Of a stretch of DNA of 64,000 nt, positions 1-11,859 are shown piece after piece; position 1 is the stretch's first letter, and each line of letters starts with the position of its first letter. The notes below the pieces were generated by a model. That model was not told the origin of the DNA. It saw nothing but the letters and a program-made list of their open reading frames with translations, and ran no database searches. Source of the DNA: Piper betle (taxonomy: Eukaryota > Streptophyta > Magnoliopsida > Piperales > Piperaceae). The DNA is taken from positions 108,621-172,620 of the forward strand of contig JAURVB010012932.1 in NCBI GenBank assembly GCA_033002965.1, given 5' to 3'. Position numbers and translations under genes: made by a program.

Positions 1-357
1 GTAACAGCAAAAAGTAAGCATCATACATTTACTGGAATATTAGCTGGTACGTGATATAAGTGGCATCATCCATCTCCTGACCAGTAAGGCACAAGGGAAG
101 AGAAACTAACCTCTGCTTTCCGGCATCGATTGGTTAGTATAACAAAAATGAAAATTAGTACAAAAACATGGGAAAAGAAGACGGTGCATATTACATATTC
201 CAAATTATGTCAAGAAAAAGTTCACCAAAATATGCTCCAGACATCTTCCTTTCAGATCCGGTCTTTGGGTTTTGATGCAGAAGATAAAGATGGGCGCCTC
301 GACCCTGGCAGAAAATAATCACATTAGACTAACAAGCTGCTGGTACATTCATTGCAT

Positions 358-3300
358 TCACATAGACCAATAAAGACATTTTTTAAAATTTGACAAAACT
401 AGATCATAACTGCCAGCTGGGCGCTTCACATCTCGGCAAAACTGGCTGCCACATTTACATCGAAATGCCTTCACCGGATGATCCACATCCTCGAAATCAA
501 TCCCATAATCCTGCAACAAATCGACTTGGAAACCATCATCAAATACAGTATAAAAGAAATTCACAGTTCAATCTTGTTGAGAGAGGTTAAAAAATGCTAT
601 TCTGTGCAAAACTACCAGTCTACTAGTTTCCTAAAAATTACCATTTTGTTATTCTGTTTTAGAAAAAATTAACTAGCCAAAAAACATACTGGGCTACTTA
701 AAAGGTTATTAAAACGTGTTTCAGAGTACATCAGAGCACCTAATATTGTTCAAACGGATTACTTTATCGGGTTGTTAAATTTAGAAAACATTTCACTTAT
801 ACTATTTGATGACGGCAATATAAAAAATAAATAAATAATAACACATATGTACTGAGGAGTCTACTCAAAATTAAGGTACTCCAAGCCATGAGCTCCACAA
901 AGGGAAAGCTCTCTAAAAGGACAAATTTAGCAGCAGGAAGCACAACATAATGACTACCACATCCATAAAATACCAATTCAAATACTTACCCAAGTAAGTT
1001 CTTCCAGGGGTTCAACTTTTCTTGTTGTGAAAAATGCAAGCTGCATGCATATATGATTTCTTCGTCATCATCATTGAGAGCAAAAAACAAAAAAAACAAA
1101 AATATGTACAGAATATCTATAAAAATGGGTTAAATAAATTTTATACATACATGATAGTAGTGATGATCAGGAGTTTCAACCTCCACAGGGATCTCGACCA
1201 GAGTAGCATCAGAGCACCTGTTCAGACATAACAATTCCAACGGGTAGAAGAAGCATATTAAATGCACCATTCAGCATGTTTACTCAAATGAAATTCTACT
1301 GAAGAAAAATCAAACCTCTGTACCCTAAACAAGCATATTTTTGGCATAATTACAGTCAAAAAATAATGAATCAACAAATCCCTTTCCCAAAAAATACAAA
1401 GTTGCTAGACGATCAGAATAGACAGCATTGCAGAACAGGTATAAGAATATTGTGATGCATTGATATCATCATATTTTGCTGCATTATGTTGATTTGATAG
1501 AAGCACCACTCAGCACAATGTCATCACAATATTATAAAATTAAAGAGCAATAATTACCTATGATTTATAAACCTGGCAACATTCCCATAGAAGGTTGCAT
1601 CTAAACAAAGAGCCTCTTCATCTTTTAAAACGCCTTCTGAACCCCAATCAGCATCCAATAATACAGGGTAATTATGCTTCACGTTACCAGAACTCCTAAC
1701 ATTTCTTTCATAAAGTTCTGTGTTGGTTAATATTTCTCCAACATATTCACACACAAAAGTGCCTCGTGGCAATTCATCAAGGGCTCGGAGACCCCATCCT
1801 TTCCCTTCTTGCGTAAAAAATACCTAATGCAACCAAATATAATATTTAATATGAAAGTCAAACTAGAAAAATATAAGAATGCAAAATTTACAGCACTACT
1901 GTAGCCACAGGCTCAGGAAAAGCTTGTAAAAAAATCTCTCTCAGGACACATTCTATTTAATAAATAATTAGGATACACTCTTACTAAGTATTTAGGATAC
2001 TTTTCATTTAATAAATAAATGATAATATTTATTAAATAGAATGCATCCTAATAACTCAACCTCAGGCTCCGTTTAAAAGTTCATTTGCAGCAAATAAATT
2101 CAAGCTTCACAATCTAGGCTCTAAACATAAGTTTGTACTTAAGATTCTAGCTCTAGAGTAGAGCTTATCAATAATTTAAATAATTATAAGCCATACTTGA
2201 ACTCTCACTCACAGGAAAAAAACAGAAACGAAAACTTTATTAAGGTAAATTCCAAATTCCATTCCCTTGGAGTAGAGATAAATCATGTGCAAAAAGATAT
2301 GACTACAGCTCCAATCAAATACTTCAAGGTTCAAGCATACACCTGTAGATTGCAAGTTATCCCACGCTGGACAACACGGTTTCCACACTGCTTACTGCAA
2401 CCACATTTGCTCCAGCATTCCTTGATAAATTTTCTCATCAGATGACCTTTGCACGGTTCTGGCAGGTCGCCATTCTTGGTCCTTTCCAGGGGACAATCTT
2501 GACAATATATTCGAGGGTGTTTATGAGGTTCTCTATTCATTGAGATGCAATCATCCAAAAATTCCCTCTTCACTAGTCCATCAAGAGAGTATGCATACTC
2601 ACCCCCAGTTTCTCGAACGCATGCACAAGGGATGGAGGATGATAGACAATCTCCAAAACAATCTGGACAACAGTCTTCATCTCCAATACGAGTCAGTGAA
2701 AAGTTTACATATGCATTTTGGTGGACCATATTCTTAGGTATGTAATAAAACGAAGGAGGGCAAGGTTCACTGCACACCTCATTCACGATAGAAACTGGCA
2801 CACTTTCTTCTCCCTTTGACATGTCATTCACATCGTGAAGGGGTCGTATGCCATCAATGGAATAACCGCCTCGTTGAACAATCGGTAAGTTTTGTGCCTC
2901 TGAAGGTCCTAAATTATCACCCTTGGAGCTCAAATCTACTAAAGTCTGCTCATTACAATGTGGGTGTGAAGCTCTTGACAGATTTTCTTGTGGTGCATCA
3001 AATGGATTGTATCTTTTCAGTGGTTCCAAATCTGTGGCAATCTTGACGGGGCCATCCTCCTCATTTGAAACTTGGTCTTCTGTACCAAGATCCAATACCG
3101 AGTTGCAAATCTCCTGCATAAGCACCTTCAGTGAAAAACTGGGTTCAATTATTTTCAAGGATCTAAGACATTTGTTCTCCACATGCTGCAATACCATATC
3201 AAAATCCGGCATATGAAAGCCATTTTGACTAAGAGCCTTGTCACATGTCAATGTGAGTTTAACTTCATTTCTAGATGTTGATGCAATCTCATGCGTACTG

Positions 3301-4637
3301 GACACTGCAAGATTTGACTCCGTTCCATTACACTTTTCAGTGTCAACATGATCAACCTGATTTGAAACATTAGACTGAGATCCCAAATTGTCCAGCAAAT
3401 TTTCCTGCATAGAAGAAACATTTTCCTCCATAGAATTTTCTTCATTGGGAATAGGATCTGAATTTGGCCGAACTACAAGGAAAAGATCAGCCTAAGAATT
3501 TTGAAAATATTTCATATTTCAGGCAAACAACTGGTAGCATATCTAAGACATTAACAAATTTTCATTCTATACATTTCGTCATAAATCACTTTATACCAAG
3601 ACTAAAAATAAAATGACACAATACTACCATGAGCAATGACAAATACCTTCAAATTAACGCAAATATTCTTTTTCTTCGACCAGATACCTAAAGGGTGTTG
3701 GGGGTATGGATCTTAAACTAGGATCCATATGATTACAAATGACAAAATTTTGGGTGATCAAATGCCCTTCCTGATGCCAACCCTCCTCCTTTATCCGGGG
3801 TTTGGGACCCAAAATACACAAGCAATGGCAGAGTTAAGCAATTTAAGCAAATCAGCAAATACAATTTAACCATACTTCTATAAATGTTTTTATTTTGAAG
3901 GCCTATAATGTAACCAACAGATACATTACAGAAAAAAATACAACTTTGCAATGCCAGACAAGATAAGAGATGAACCATTAATTTGCACAGAACGGGAGCT
4001 GGAAGGATGTATAACTGCAATTGGAACAAAGTCTCCAATGACGGTGTCAGTTTTGGGCAGAACAGAATCATGCTCTGTGCGTGGTTCAGCCTTTGGAACC
4101 TTAAGCTCAACTCTTGAAACTCTCTCGGGCATGCACTTAGGTGCAGGCTCAGTCATAGCAGCACTCATTGGAAGAAATTTAGCATTGGAGGCTGATCCAT
4201 TAATTTTTACTTGATCACTTTGATATGCTAACACTGCCTTTCCTTTACGTTCTGAATCCATTTGAGGGGCCTCATCTGTTTTTTGCTTTTTACAGGAGGG
4301 TTCCGAAATCTTAACACCATTGTTATGCTCTGCACTAGAGGCTGATCGTTTATTTTGATCCTATCAAAATAAAAACCACACAAGCAAGTCAGCAACACTT
4401 ACATATATAATATAGTACTGAACTAAAGGATGTATAAATAATTACCGGCCCCTCATCAGATTCAAGCAATGCATCTAACAATGCTTTATAGTTATCTTCC
4501 TCAATAAATTCCCAATTGTTTTCATAAAGCTTGAGAAGATTTCTTAGTATGGGCTTAACTTTCTCAACTGTAAAGCCCAAGCTTTTAGCGAATTTGAGTG
4601 CATTCTGGCCTCTCTGAGCATTTTCCTGCCTTGACAT
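358..4637 (-). CDS. SUVR-type SET-domain histone-lysine methyltransferase
   Basis: Nuclear histone H3 lysine methyltransferase of the plant SUVR1/2/4 group, a SU(VAR)3-9 relative expected to act in silencing of transposons and repeats. Coding exons on the minus strand, joined in phase: 4637-4446, 4360 to about 3950 (this donor is uncertain), 3472-2343, 1823-1558, 1217-1151, 1040-990 and 510-358, giving about 750 aa, close to SUVR1/2. The first exon is the N-terminal WIYLD domain (KVKPILRNLLKLYENNW). A low-complexity linker follows. The large exon ends in a cysteine-rich pre-SET region (CCPDCFGDCLSSSIPCAC ... CGCSKQCGNRVVQRG). The SET core follows (GTFVCEYVGEILTN; RFINHRCSD; ELTWDYGIDF) and then a post-SET CKCGSQFC. 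The group-typical NHRC replaces the usual NHSC. The start is the ATG heading MSRQENAQ, because splicing from it stays in frame. An upstream in-frame ATG (MKNFT, 4652) is the alternative. SUVR1, 2 and 4 cannot be told apart by eye. Confidence 0.9.
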
Positions 4638-4659
4638 TGTGAAATTCTTCACACTACTT

Positions 4660-5650
4660 CACTTGTTTGCTGCTGTGAATGGGTTCTGGGACCATGAAAG
4701 AAGCATCCAATCACCTGGTTTTCCCATCAAAGTAAAAATAAATAATAATAATAATAATAATAAAAGGTTAACACCACTTGAACACAAACTGACCTTAAAC
4801 CACGCGTCACATTTTTCTCAGGTAATCTAACCTACAAATGGAGGATCGTCCAGCATAATCATTATGTGAACCCCCACAAATACCTTAAATCACAAGATAA
4901 ATAGATATTCTTAAAGCAACAAATAAACGTAAACAAAGAACAAGCGAAACGTCTTCGGAAAATGCCACCCAGAGATCATTGAGAAGAGCACAATCCAGAC
5001 AATGGGGAAAAAACCCTACAAATAAATACACATAAAACAATGAAAATAGCAAGCATACTACCCCCAAAAGCAGCCAACCGGTTGATCCGGACCCCTTCCC
5101 CAGAAACATAATTAAGACAACGGTATCATCACAATGCACAAGCGCGCACACACACAAAAAAAAAAAGAAAGAAGTCCAACCGGAAAAAGATATCCCCCAA
5201 GCTATCAAGGTAGGAAGCTAAAGTGTTAATCTTTGTCGGCCCTCTTCCCAACACAAACCCAGAAACCCAACAAAACAGGCACCCAAGCCTAAACGCACAA
5301 CTTTGAACAACGAACCCAGCAAGTTGAAGGAAGCACCTCCGTCCTTAGATGCACTTAACAAAACCCAGAGACCCATACAAGCACAAAAGAGGCAGACCAC
5401 TTTTACATGCAAAAATGTAAGCCCAAATCACAAGCGAAACACAAAAGCAGAACTTTGACAAGAAAAATAAAAAGCAAACAAGAAAAAAGGCGATACTTTA
5501 CCGAGGGCGAGAAAGAATGAAGAAGAAGAAGAAGAAGAAAGAGTGATGATGGCTATGGAGGGGGGAGGTCTGAGGAGAAAGAGAAGGAGAGGAGTCGACG
5601 GGACACTGAGGAAGAGGAGAGAGTGGTTGCGACGAGAGGTCAGACTTCAG
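4660..5650 (-). promoter_or_regulatory. 5'-UTR exon and leader intron of the SUVR gene
   Basis: On the minus strand a GA/CT-rich leader (5517-5640, with a GAA-type triplet run near 5520-5541) precedes a good donor (CTCG|GTAAAG) at about 5502. Acceptor-like CAG sites lie near 4665-4675, just before the WIYLD exon. This matches a 5'-UTR exon plus a leader intron of about 830 bp. An (AAT)n microsatellite sits inside the intron at about 4739-4763. No convincing coding sequence is seen here. The exact transcription start cannot be read. Confidence 0.5.
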
Positions 5651-6640
5651 AGGCCTCCTTAATTTAATGCATTAGTAATTGTACGATTGATTTAATTTTT
5701 TTACTAAAAATAATTAAATTAATATATTTAATATAAAAATTAAATCAATCAAATATATTGTAATACTTGTTATACCAAATTCTGAACCTATTTTATACAT
5801 TTAATTTATTTTTTGCATGTTTTTATTATATTTATTTATTTTCTTATTTTAAAATAATTAACAAGGCGCTCGAAAATATATTAACATTTTTTTTTTATGC
5901 AAAGAAGAGCCGGTTAAGAAATAAAATGATCAATTACTGTGTCTCTCATAATCCAATTAAATACCTAAGTGTTTAAACGCAATATTAGTTTATTTTGTTA
6001 GTTGAAAAGGAACAATACCTTAAACAACACATTGGTCAATATGGGTTCTGAACTATGGGCTTGGCTTAGGGTTTGACTACTCTTTTGGGGTTAAACCACT
6101 AGGGAAGAGTGATTAGCAATTTGATTAGCCATAGCAAGACGTCTAGTTGGTTGGTGTTCCTATTGCATAATTTTTTGTTTAATCAAATGCAAAAGTTTAC
6201 GAAAGAACTATGGGTGCGAACGGGTGTCCGAATTAAAGATTATAAAAAAGCATGTCTGAATTAGTAACCTTAGAAAGATGCACCAGCTAATGATCTCGAA
6301 CTTTAAAAGTTGCTAGATTTTATCTGATAAAAGGCAGAAGAGGTGTAAGTATTAAGTATGCATGAAATATAATCGGGGCGAATACGCTCTACTAAATAAA
6401 AACTTATAATGTTTCGTAGAGAACAAATTAATAATTTTAGTGATTTAGTTCGTTATTTCTAATGCATAATAAGAAACTAATTATTACTGCCAATAACTTC
6501 CTCAAAATCACTGCATTTTTCATGTAAAAAACATCACTCGATAAAAAAACAAAAGAAGAGATATTTAAATTGTAAATCACATCTAATTCTATTTCTTTGT
6601 TTAGCTATAAAAAACAACTCGTCGTTAAAAATTCATCAAT
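5651..6640. other. AT-rich intergenic spacer
   Basis: No coding sequence or recognisable element. Very AT-rich sequence lies upstream of the SUVR leader and downstream of the RING-H2 remnant, so it probably holds the SUVR promoter. I see no clear TATA box that can be tied to a start site. Confidence 0.5.
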
Positions 6641-6644
6641 CAAT

Positions 6645-7310
6645 TAATCTTGGTTCGACAATTGGGGCAAGTAGTCGTGTTCTTCAACCACGGCAGAATG
6701 CAGTTTGAATGGAAGACATGTTTGCATGGCATCCTGGTGGCTTCCTCCCCCTTCACAAAGTCTTCCATGCACACAGTGCCTAGAGAGTTGTCGTCTGCCG
6801 CCTTGGCCTTCACCAACGCCTGGATGATGCTCTCGACGCCGGAGAAAGCGGGAAGTCCTCCTCGAACGATTCTAAGTTGGCACCATTGTTAAGGTAATCC
6901 TCGTACGCAAACACCGATTCTAATTCAACGTATGCAGCCATATATTGATTTTGATGCTTCGTGACGTCTTCATACTGCTCTATACACTCACGACATAAAA
7001 TCCTCGCCGTCGCCTTGAAATTCTGGGCAAAGATTAGATTGTTGTAAGCCTTCTTTGCAGTGATCAGACATCAGATTGGTTGCCGAGGTATCGTATAGGA
7101 AATATGAGAATTTCGTTGCCGCAGTTTGGAAGGGAGGAGTTGCAGGAAACTCGGTGACATGTCCCCGCAATGAGTCGAAGGAGCCCCATCGGTTTTCCTT
7201 GTTGAGGTGAAGGTCAATCTCTACAATGGGCTCCTCCACTTGGGCGCTGTTATGAGGCAATTTTGTTCTTCAGTAATGTTCGATCATGTAACTGTGGCTG
7301 CCAGGGATCT
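6645..7310 (-). pseudogene. RING-H2 E3 ubiquitin ligase, broken single-exon gene
   Basis: The minus strand encodes the remnant of a RING-H2 protein. It starts MEIPGSHSYMIEHY at about 7312 and meets an in-frame TGA near 7271. The same frame then reads on (VEIDLHLNKENRWGSFDS). Coding similarity then passes to a second frame (FKATARILCRECIEQYEDV, MAAYVELESVFAYEDYL) near 7040, and to a third (GVESIIQALVKAKAADDN) near 6850. The last part is a RING-H2 finger, VCMEDF ... CKHVFHSNC ... WLKNTTTCPNC, near the C terminus. The first zinc-binding cysteine is Gly (GGC, one base from TGC). One stop, at least two frameshifts and a lost ligand make this a likely pseudogene. Base errors in the assembly are the alternative. 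An intact family member would recruit E2 enzymes for ubiquitin transfer. Confidence 0.72.
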
Positions 7311-7419
7311 CCATCACTTGCAGTTTAAGATCAAGAAGAACAAAGGGAAAAGCTTCTTCTTCAGATCACAGAACGGAGTAGGCAGAGAGAACATCAAATT
7401 ATGTTTGGGGTGAGCCGAG

Positions 7420-8640
7420 GTTTACAAAAACATGTTATTAATATTTGTGGCATATCATAGATGTTGGGCCTAATGGCCCCTAAAATGACTTGCAATAAGT
7501 TTTTCATTAATTTATATATGATTTAACAATCACCTTTAAATATGATAATATGTGATAAACCCAATAATAAATACGAGTGGGAAGCAGGAAAAATTATTAA
7601 AAAGAGTCTAGCATGAAGGGAATTTCTTCTTTTAATGAACACATACACCGACATAAAAAAGATCAATTGAAGAATGAGGTATGCATGCATGATGATTTTA
7701 GTCTGCAGTAAGAACTAGACGAGGATCCCCGCACATGTACGTACGTTAAGAATTTATTAATTAATGACATGTATTAATAATATGTTTAGAATTTATTAAT
7801 TAATGACAAGTATTAATAATATATAAAATTAAATTGTACAAATTAATAAGTGATTATTGTTATTTTCAAATAAAAGTCGTGAATAACTATTTATTTTTCA
7901 AAAAATATATTTAAGATTCATCTATGATGTTTACACAAAAATATTTAAAGTCATTGAGAAAGTATCATATAGGAAAATTAATAATAATCATAATTTGATG
8001 TTGATTGGTAACAAAATTTAATTAGAGTAAGATTTAAGATATTCAAATATAATTACTTGTTTTAAGTATATTTAATTTGGGTAGAATTGTAATTCAAGGC
8101 TTCCTAACATAAATAAATAAATAAAGTCTTAAATTAAGTAGGTATTTGTGGACCCATATATAGATAAAAACATGTGCAAATCATAAAATAAATAAGATTA
8201 GCCAATAAAAATATCAATTTGAATAAGAATATGTATATTTAATTAAAAATTATCAATTTTTTAGGGTTTCTAATTCGATCAAAAGTATAATGCAATATTT
8301 CCAAATAATAAATGACAATAATAGAAAAATATTTTTGGATATTATACAATCTAACAAAAGCTGAAATATAATGAGCTAAAAAAATATAGTGCTTCAAGAT
8401 ATACGGGTAGATAAATTTTCACTGGAGAGAGAATGAAGTATTTGTTAAGATTTTGTGAATTAAATAAAATTTCTTAAAGTTAGGAGATTGGTGTTCATTG
8501 TTGGGAGCACCGTCCGCCTTCTAAGATTTGGATTTCTATAAGCACAGATCATTTTTTGTAAGAAAAATTATAAGCGCATAGCATAAAAGAATTCAATTTT
8601 TCAGATTGCCCTTGAAAATTAGAAATTGTATAGCACAATG
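7420..8640. other. AT-rich spacer with an LTR-like fragment
   Basis: No gene is seen. At 7462 the string TGTTGGGCC...GACTTGCAATAAG resembles the outer end of the LTR at 24790 (TGTTAGGTCC...GACTTGCAAT), so a diverged LTR remnant may start here, but its other end was not found. The direct repeat GAATTTATTAATTAATGACA occurs twice, near 7749 and 7791. The rest is very AT-rich. Confidence 0.35.
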
Positions 8641-8660
8641 AATTATACATATATATATAT

Positions 8661-10540
8661 AGAGAAAGAGAGAGAGAGAGAAAGAGGGCGGAGGGGCTGC
8701 AGCATAGCCAAACTTGGCTATACTATACTTTTCAGTCTTTGGATTGTATCCAACGGCTGAAAAATCCACCTCTCAACCCCACCCCCGCATCCCTCTTCCA
8801 CCCCCTCATCCCTCTTCCCCTACCTGCTGCCGTGCCCCTCTTCCCCCACGGTGGCGGTGGAGACGATGATGATATGCCTACTCTCCATTGTCTTCTCCGA
8901 CGCACCCCTCCCCTTCCTTCGTCTCCGCCAAGCCCATCCCTTCCCCCGCCTCAAAGGTGTCGTCTTTCCATGGAATCCTGGCGAAGCCTGCCGCCCACGC
9001 CATCCCGGCCAAGCCTACCACTGACAAGGTCGATGAGGAGAAAGGAGGTTGAAATCGCCATTAATGTGGTCCGATAGTCCGGGGTTGAAGTCGTCGGTGG
9101 GAAATAGAGGAAGGGGGAAACAGAGCACTATGGTCGGCCGCGTCGAAAAAGCTGCAGTGCAGCCAACTTAGCTGGCGTCGGCGGCATTGATTGAGGAAAT
9201 GATAACTGGTGGACCCGCCGGCAATCGCTTCGTCACCGGACTCCCAAGCCAACACCTCACGGCGGCGGTGTTGCGCGGTGTCCCGGAGAAACAGAGCCAC
9301 CGACTCGAGTGGGGAAGAAACAGAGGAGGTCGGGGAAAAAGAAAGGGTTAGTTTCGTAATAAAAATTTGACTCGCTCCCGACTCGAGTCAATATTACGAA
9401 ATATATCCAGAAAAATATTAAAAAATACAATAAAATATTATAAAATAAAATAATCGAGTTTTAACTTGAATAACATACTCTAAACTTAATAACCCACCCA
9501 AAACTAATAACGTCACTAGCTGGCAGCGGGCGGCCAACGACAAGGTCGCCAACGGTGTGGTGGCACGACAAAACGGAGGGGTATAGGGGCGATCGGTCGG
9601 TTAGGGAAGAAACAGAGGAGAAGGTAAGGGAAAAGAAATGGGTAGTTTCGTAATAAAAATTTGACTCGCTCTTGACTCGAGTCTATATTACGAAATACAT
9701 CCCAAAAAATATTTAAAAAATACAGTAAAATACCATAAAATAAAATAATTGAGTTCTAACTCGAATAACATACTCTAAACCTAATAACCCACAAAAAAAC
9801 TAATAACGTCATGAATGTAGCAGAAAAAATGAATTATGAGAATATATGAGAGTATGCCAGTTTATTTATTTTTATATATAGTGGCTTGCAGAATTAATTT
9901 TAGGTTGTTTACCCCATTAGGCCACGTTATTTATTAGTTTTAGGTGGGTTATTAGGTTTAAAGCATGTTATTCGAATTAAAATTCGATTATTTTATTTTA
10001 TTATATTTTACTTTATTTTTTTATATTTTTCTGGATACATTTCTTAATATTAACTCGAGTCAGAACGAGTCAAATTTTTATTACAAAACTACCCCCACAC
10101 CTAAACTCATTTCATTTCCCCACTTCTCCCCTGTTTCTTCCCCTACCGACCCTCCCCCTCTATTTTGCCGCGCCACCCCACAACCGGCGACCTTGCCGTC
10201 GGCCACCCGTTGCATGCCAACGACGCTGCCAGCCAGTGTTCTCGCCACCTTGCCACCCCGTTAAGATGCGTTATTAATTAGTTTTGGGTTGGTTATTTGG
10301 TTTAAAGTATGTTATTCGAATTAGAATTCAATTATTTTATTTTATGTTATTTTATTATATTTTTCATATTTTTTGGATATATTTCGTAATATTAACCTGG
10401 CCGTCGCCATGGCTGGAGCACCCTTCCCGCCCCCTTCAGCGGCGCCTCATTTTTTTTGATCTTGGCCTAACATTCAACGGCCAAGATCAAACTCAAGCAC
10501 AGCCAAGATGACTATACTGGAATATAGTAAAACTTTTTCC
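8661..10540. mobile_element. TA-embedded hairpin-ended element, copy A
   Basis: A roughly 1.9-kb unit flanked by (TA)n tracts (8647-8660 and 10541-10568). Near-terminal hairpins carry the family motif: left TTTGGATTGTATCCAACGG at about 8738, right TTGGCCTAACATTCAACGG at about 10462. The right end read inward on the minus strand (TTGGCTGTGCTTGAGTTTGA) matches the left ends of copies C and E. The interior has GC-rich sequence (8760-9300), then two direct copies of an AT-rich block (about 9340-9530 and 9630-9810) containing TTTGACTCG...ACTCGAGTC. Inverted copies of the same block lie at about 9900-10100 and 10265-10400. No transposase is visible, so it is presumably non-autonomous. The class is unassigned. 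The GC-rich reading frames inside are not convincing genes. Confidence 0.55.
9340..10400. repeat. Large inverted repeat of ACTCGAG-type blocks in copy A
   Basis: Blocks of about 170 bp read GTAATAAAAATTTGACTCG ... ACTCGAGTC ... ATTACGAAAT ... CTAATAACCCAC. They occur twice on one strand and, diverged, twice inverted. The left pair points toward the right pair, so the region can fold. Near-identical wording recurs at 43.85-44.8, 49.73-51.3 and 61.03-61.33 kb. Confidence 0.6.
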
Positions 10541-10568
<28 letters not shown>

Positions 10569-10571
<3 letters not shown>

Positions 10572-10980
10572 ACTTTGGATTGAATCATAAGATGCATAAA
10601 TTTACTATAAATCATAACTACAATGATATTTTTTTACTTATCCTTCGTTCTCAATTTTTTTATGTGCGATTAATTCTGGGCACCTAATTATTCATTAATA
10701 ATAAATTTATCTATATCTATATTATATATTTTTTATCATTATATTTTTTGCTTCTCCTTTATTATCGGACTAATTTTATATCACATTTAATATTTTATCA
10801 ATAATAAAAATATTTTAAGAATGATAAAATAAAAATATTTTATATGAAATCTCTGACTTTATTGGCCATCTTCTTTATCTATTCTATAATTATATATACA
10901 TAATTGATAAATATAACATTTATAAAATAATATATAAACTATAAAAATTGAAAAACATGATAATATAAAAATTTTATAAG
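10569..10980. other. AT-rich spacer
   Basis: Very AT-rich sequence between the (TA)n tract of copy A and the GC-rich remnant at 11 kb. No coding, repeat or RNA feature could be supported. Confidence 0.5.
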
Positions 10981-10982
10981 CA

Positions 10983-11790
10983 TGCCATCTTCGCAGTCGC
11001 CCACTTCGCCTAGTCGCCTTCGGCGGCGCCTACATCGGCCTCGCCGTCTTCGCAGCCCTCCGATACCGCACCATCAGACTCCTCTCCGTCCTCGTCAAGC
11101 TCGCCGACGGAGCCCTCAAAGCCGCCGGCTTTCTTCTCACCGGCGGCCCCCGCTTTCCGCCGCACCTTCTACTTTTCTCCTACAAGGCCCTGCTCAAGTC
11201 CTACAAGGCAGCGAGGCAGCCTCGACTTTATGCAAGGTCGGCGAGAAGGGCCCCTCGTTTGGGGCGGGGAGGATGAAGTGGCTTGGGGGCGGTCAACTTG
11301 GCTCAGGTACGCCGCTGCTGCCTCCGTCGGTGGTATGCTCGGTTTCGATCTTTTGAAGTCTGCGTATAAGGCGAGCAAGCGTCTGGGGAAGGTTGTGGAA
11401 GGATTGTTGGGGGGCGGATCGATTCGAGCTTTGGAGTTGGGATTGAGGCACTTGGGATGAGTGTTAGTGCTGTGTCGTTTTACAGAGAATATGTAAAGAT
11501 TGCTGGTCTGGGATCAAAGACTTCGACTTGCAGATTTGCTGGTGAAGCGGCTCCTTATCGTTCTTATATTTGTTTGGTTGTTCAAAGAGTTCGATTTGGT
11601 GGGGAACCTGACAAGATTGAAGCTTTTGATGAATCTCGTAGTTACCTTCCTTCGCATGTTAGGGAAAGATTGGACAAGGAAGCAAGGATGGATTGTGGCT
11701 TGTCTGAGTTGCTTTCTTCGTCTATTGCTATTCCAATTCTGCCTCGTTGCAGTGATTGCCATTTGCAAGTCGGGAGCTTTTAAAATCATA
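10983..11790 (+). pseudogene. GC-rich coding remnant of unknown function
   Basis: A GC-rich island in AT-rich DNA. One frame from about 11010 has C or G at nearly every third position and reads as a hydrophobic, basic protein (AYIGLAVFAALRYRTIRLLS, VKLADGALKAAGFLL). Coding character then moves to another frame (RYAAAASVGGMLGFDLLKSA, KRLGKVVEGLL) that stops at 11460. Two competing frames follow to about 11850, one membrane-like (LLIVLIFVWLFKEFDLVGNL). No single frame spans the region and no convincing splice sites were found. I read it as a decayed gene. I do not recognise the family. A gene with unrecognised introns is possible. Confidence 0.35.
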
Positions 11791-11859
11791 ATTGTGAAGA
11801 CTTTGGGCTACCCACCTTCATCATCTGCTTGTAATGTCCAATTTGAAATTTGTTGATGG

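Noticed and set aside
6650..6892. 80-aa plus-strand frame
   Set aside because: It is antisense to the RING-H2 finger and reads no recognisable domain. The minus strand explains the region.
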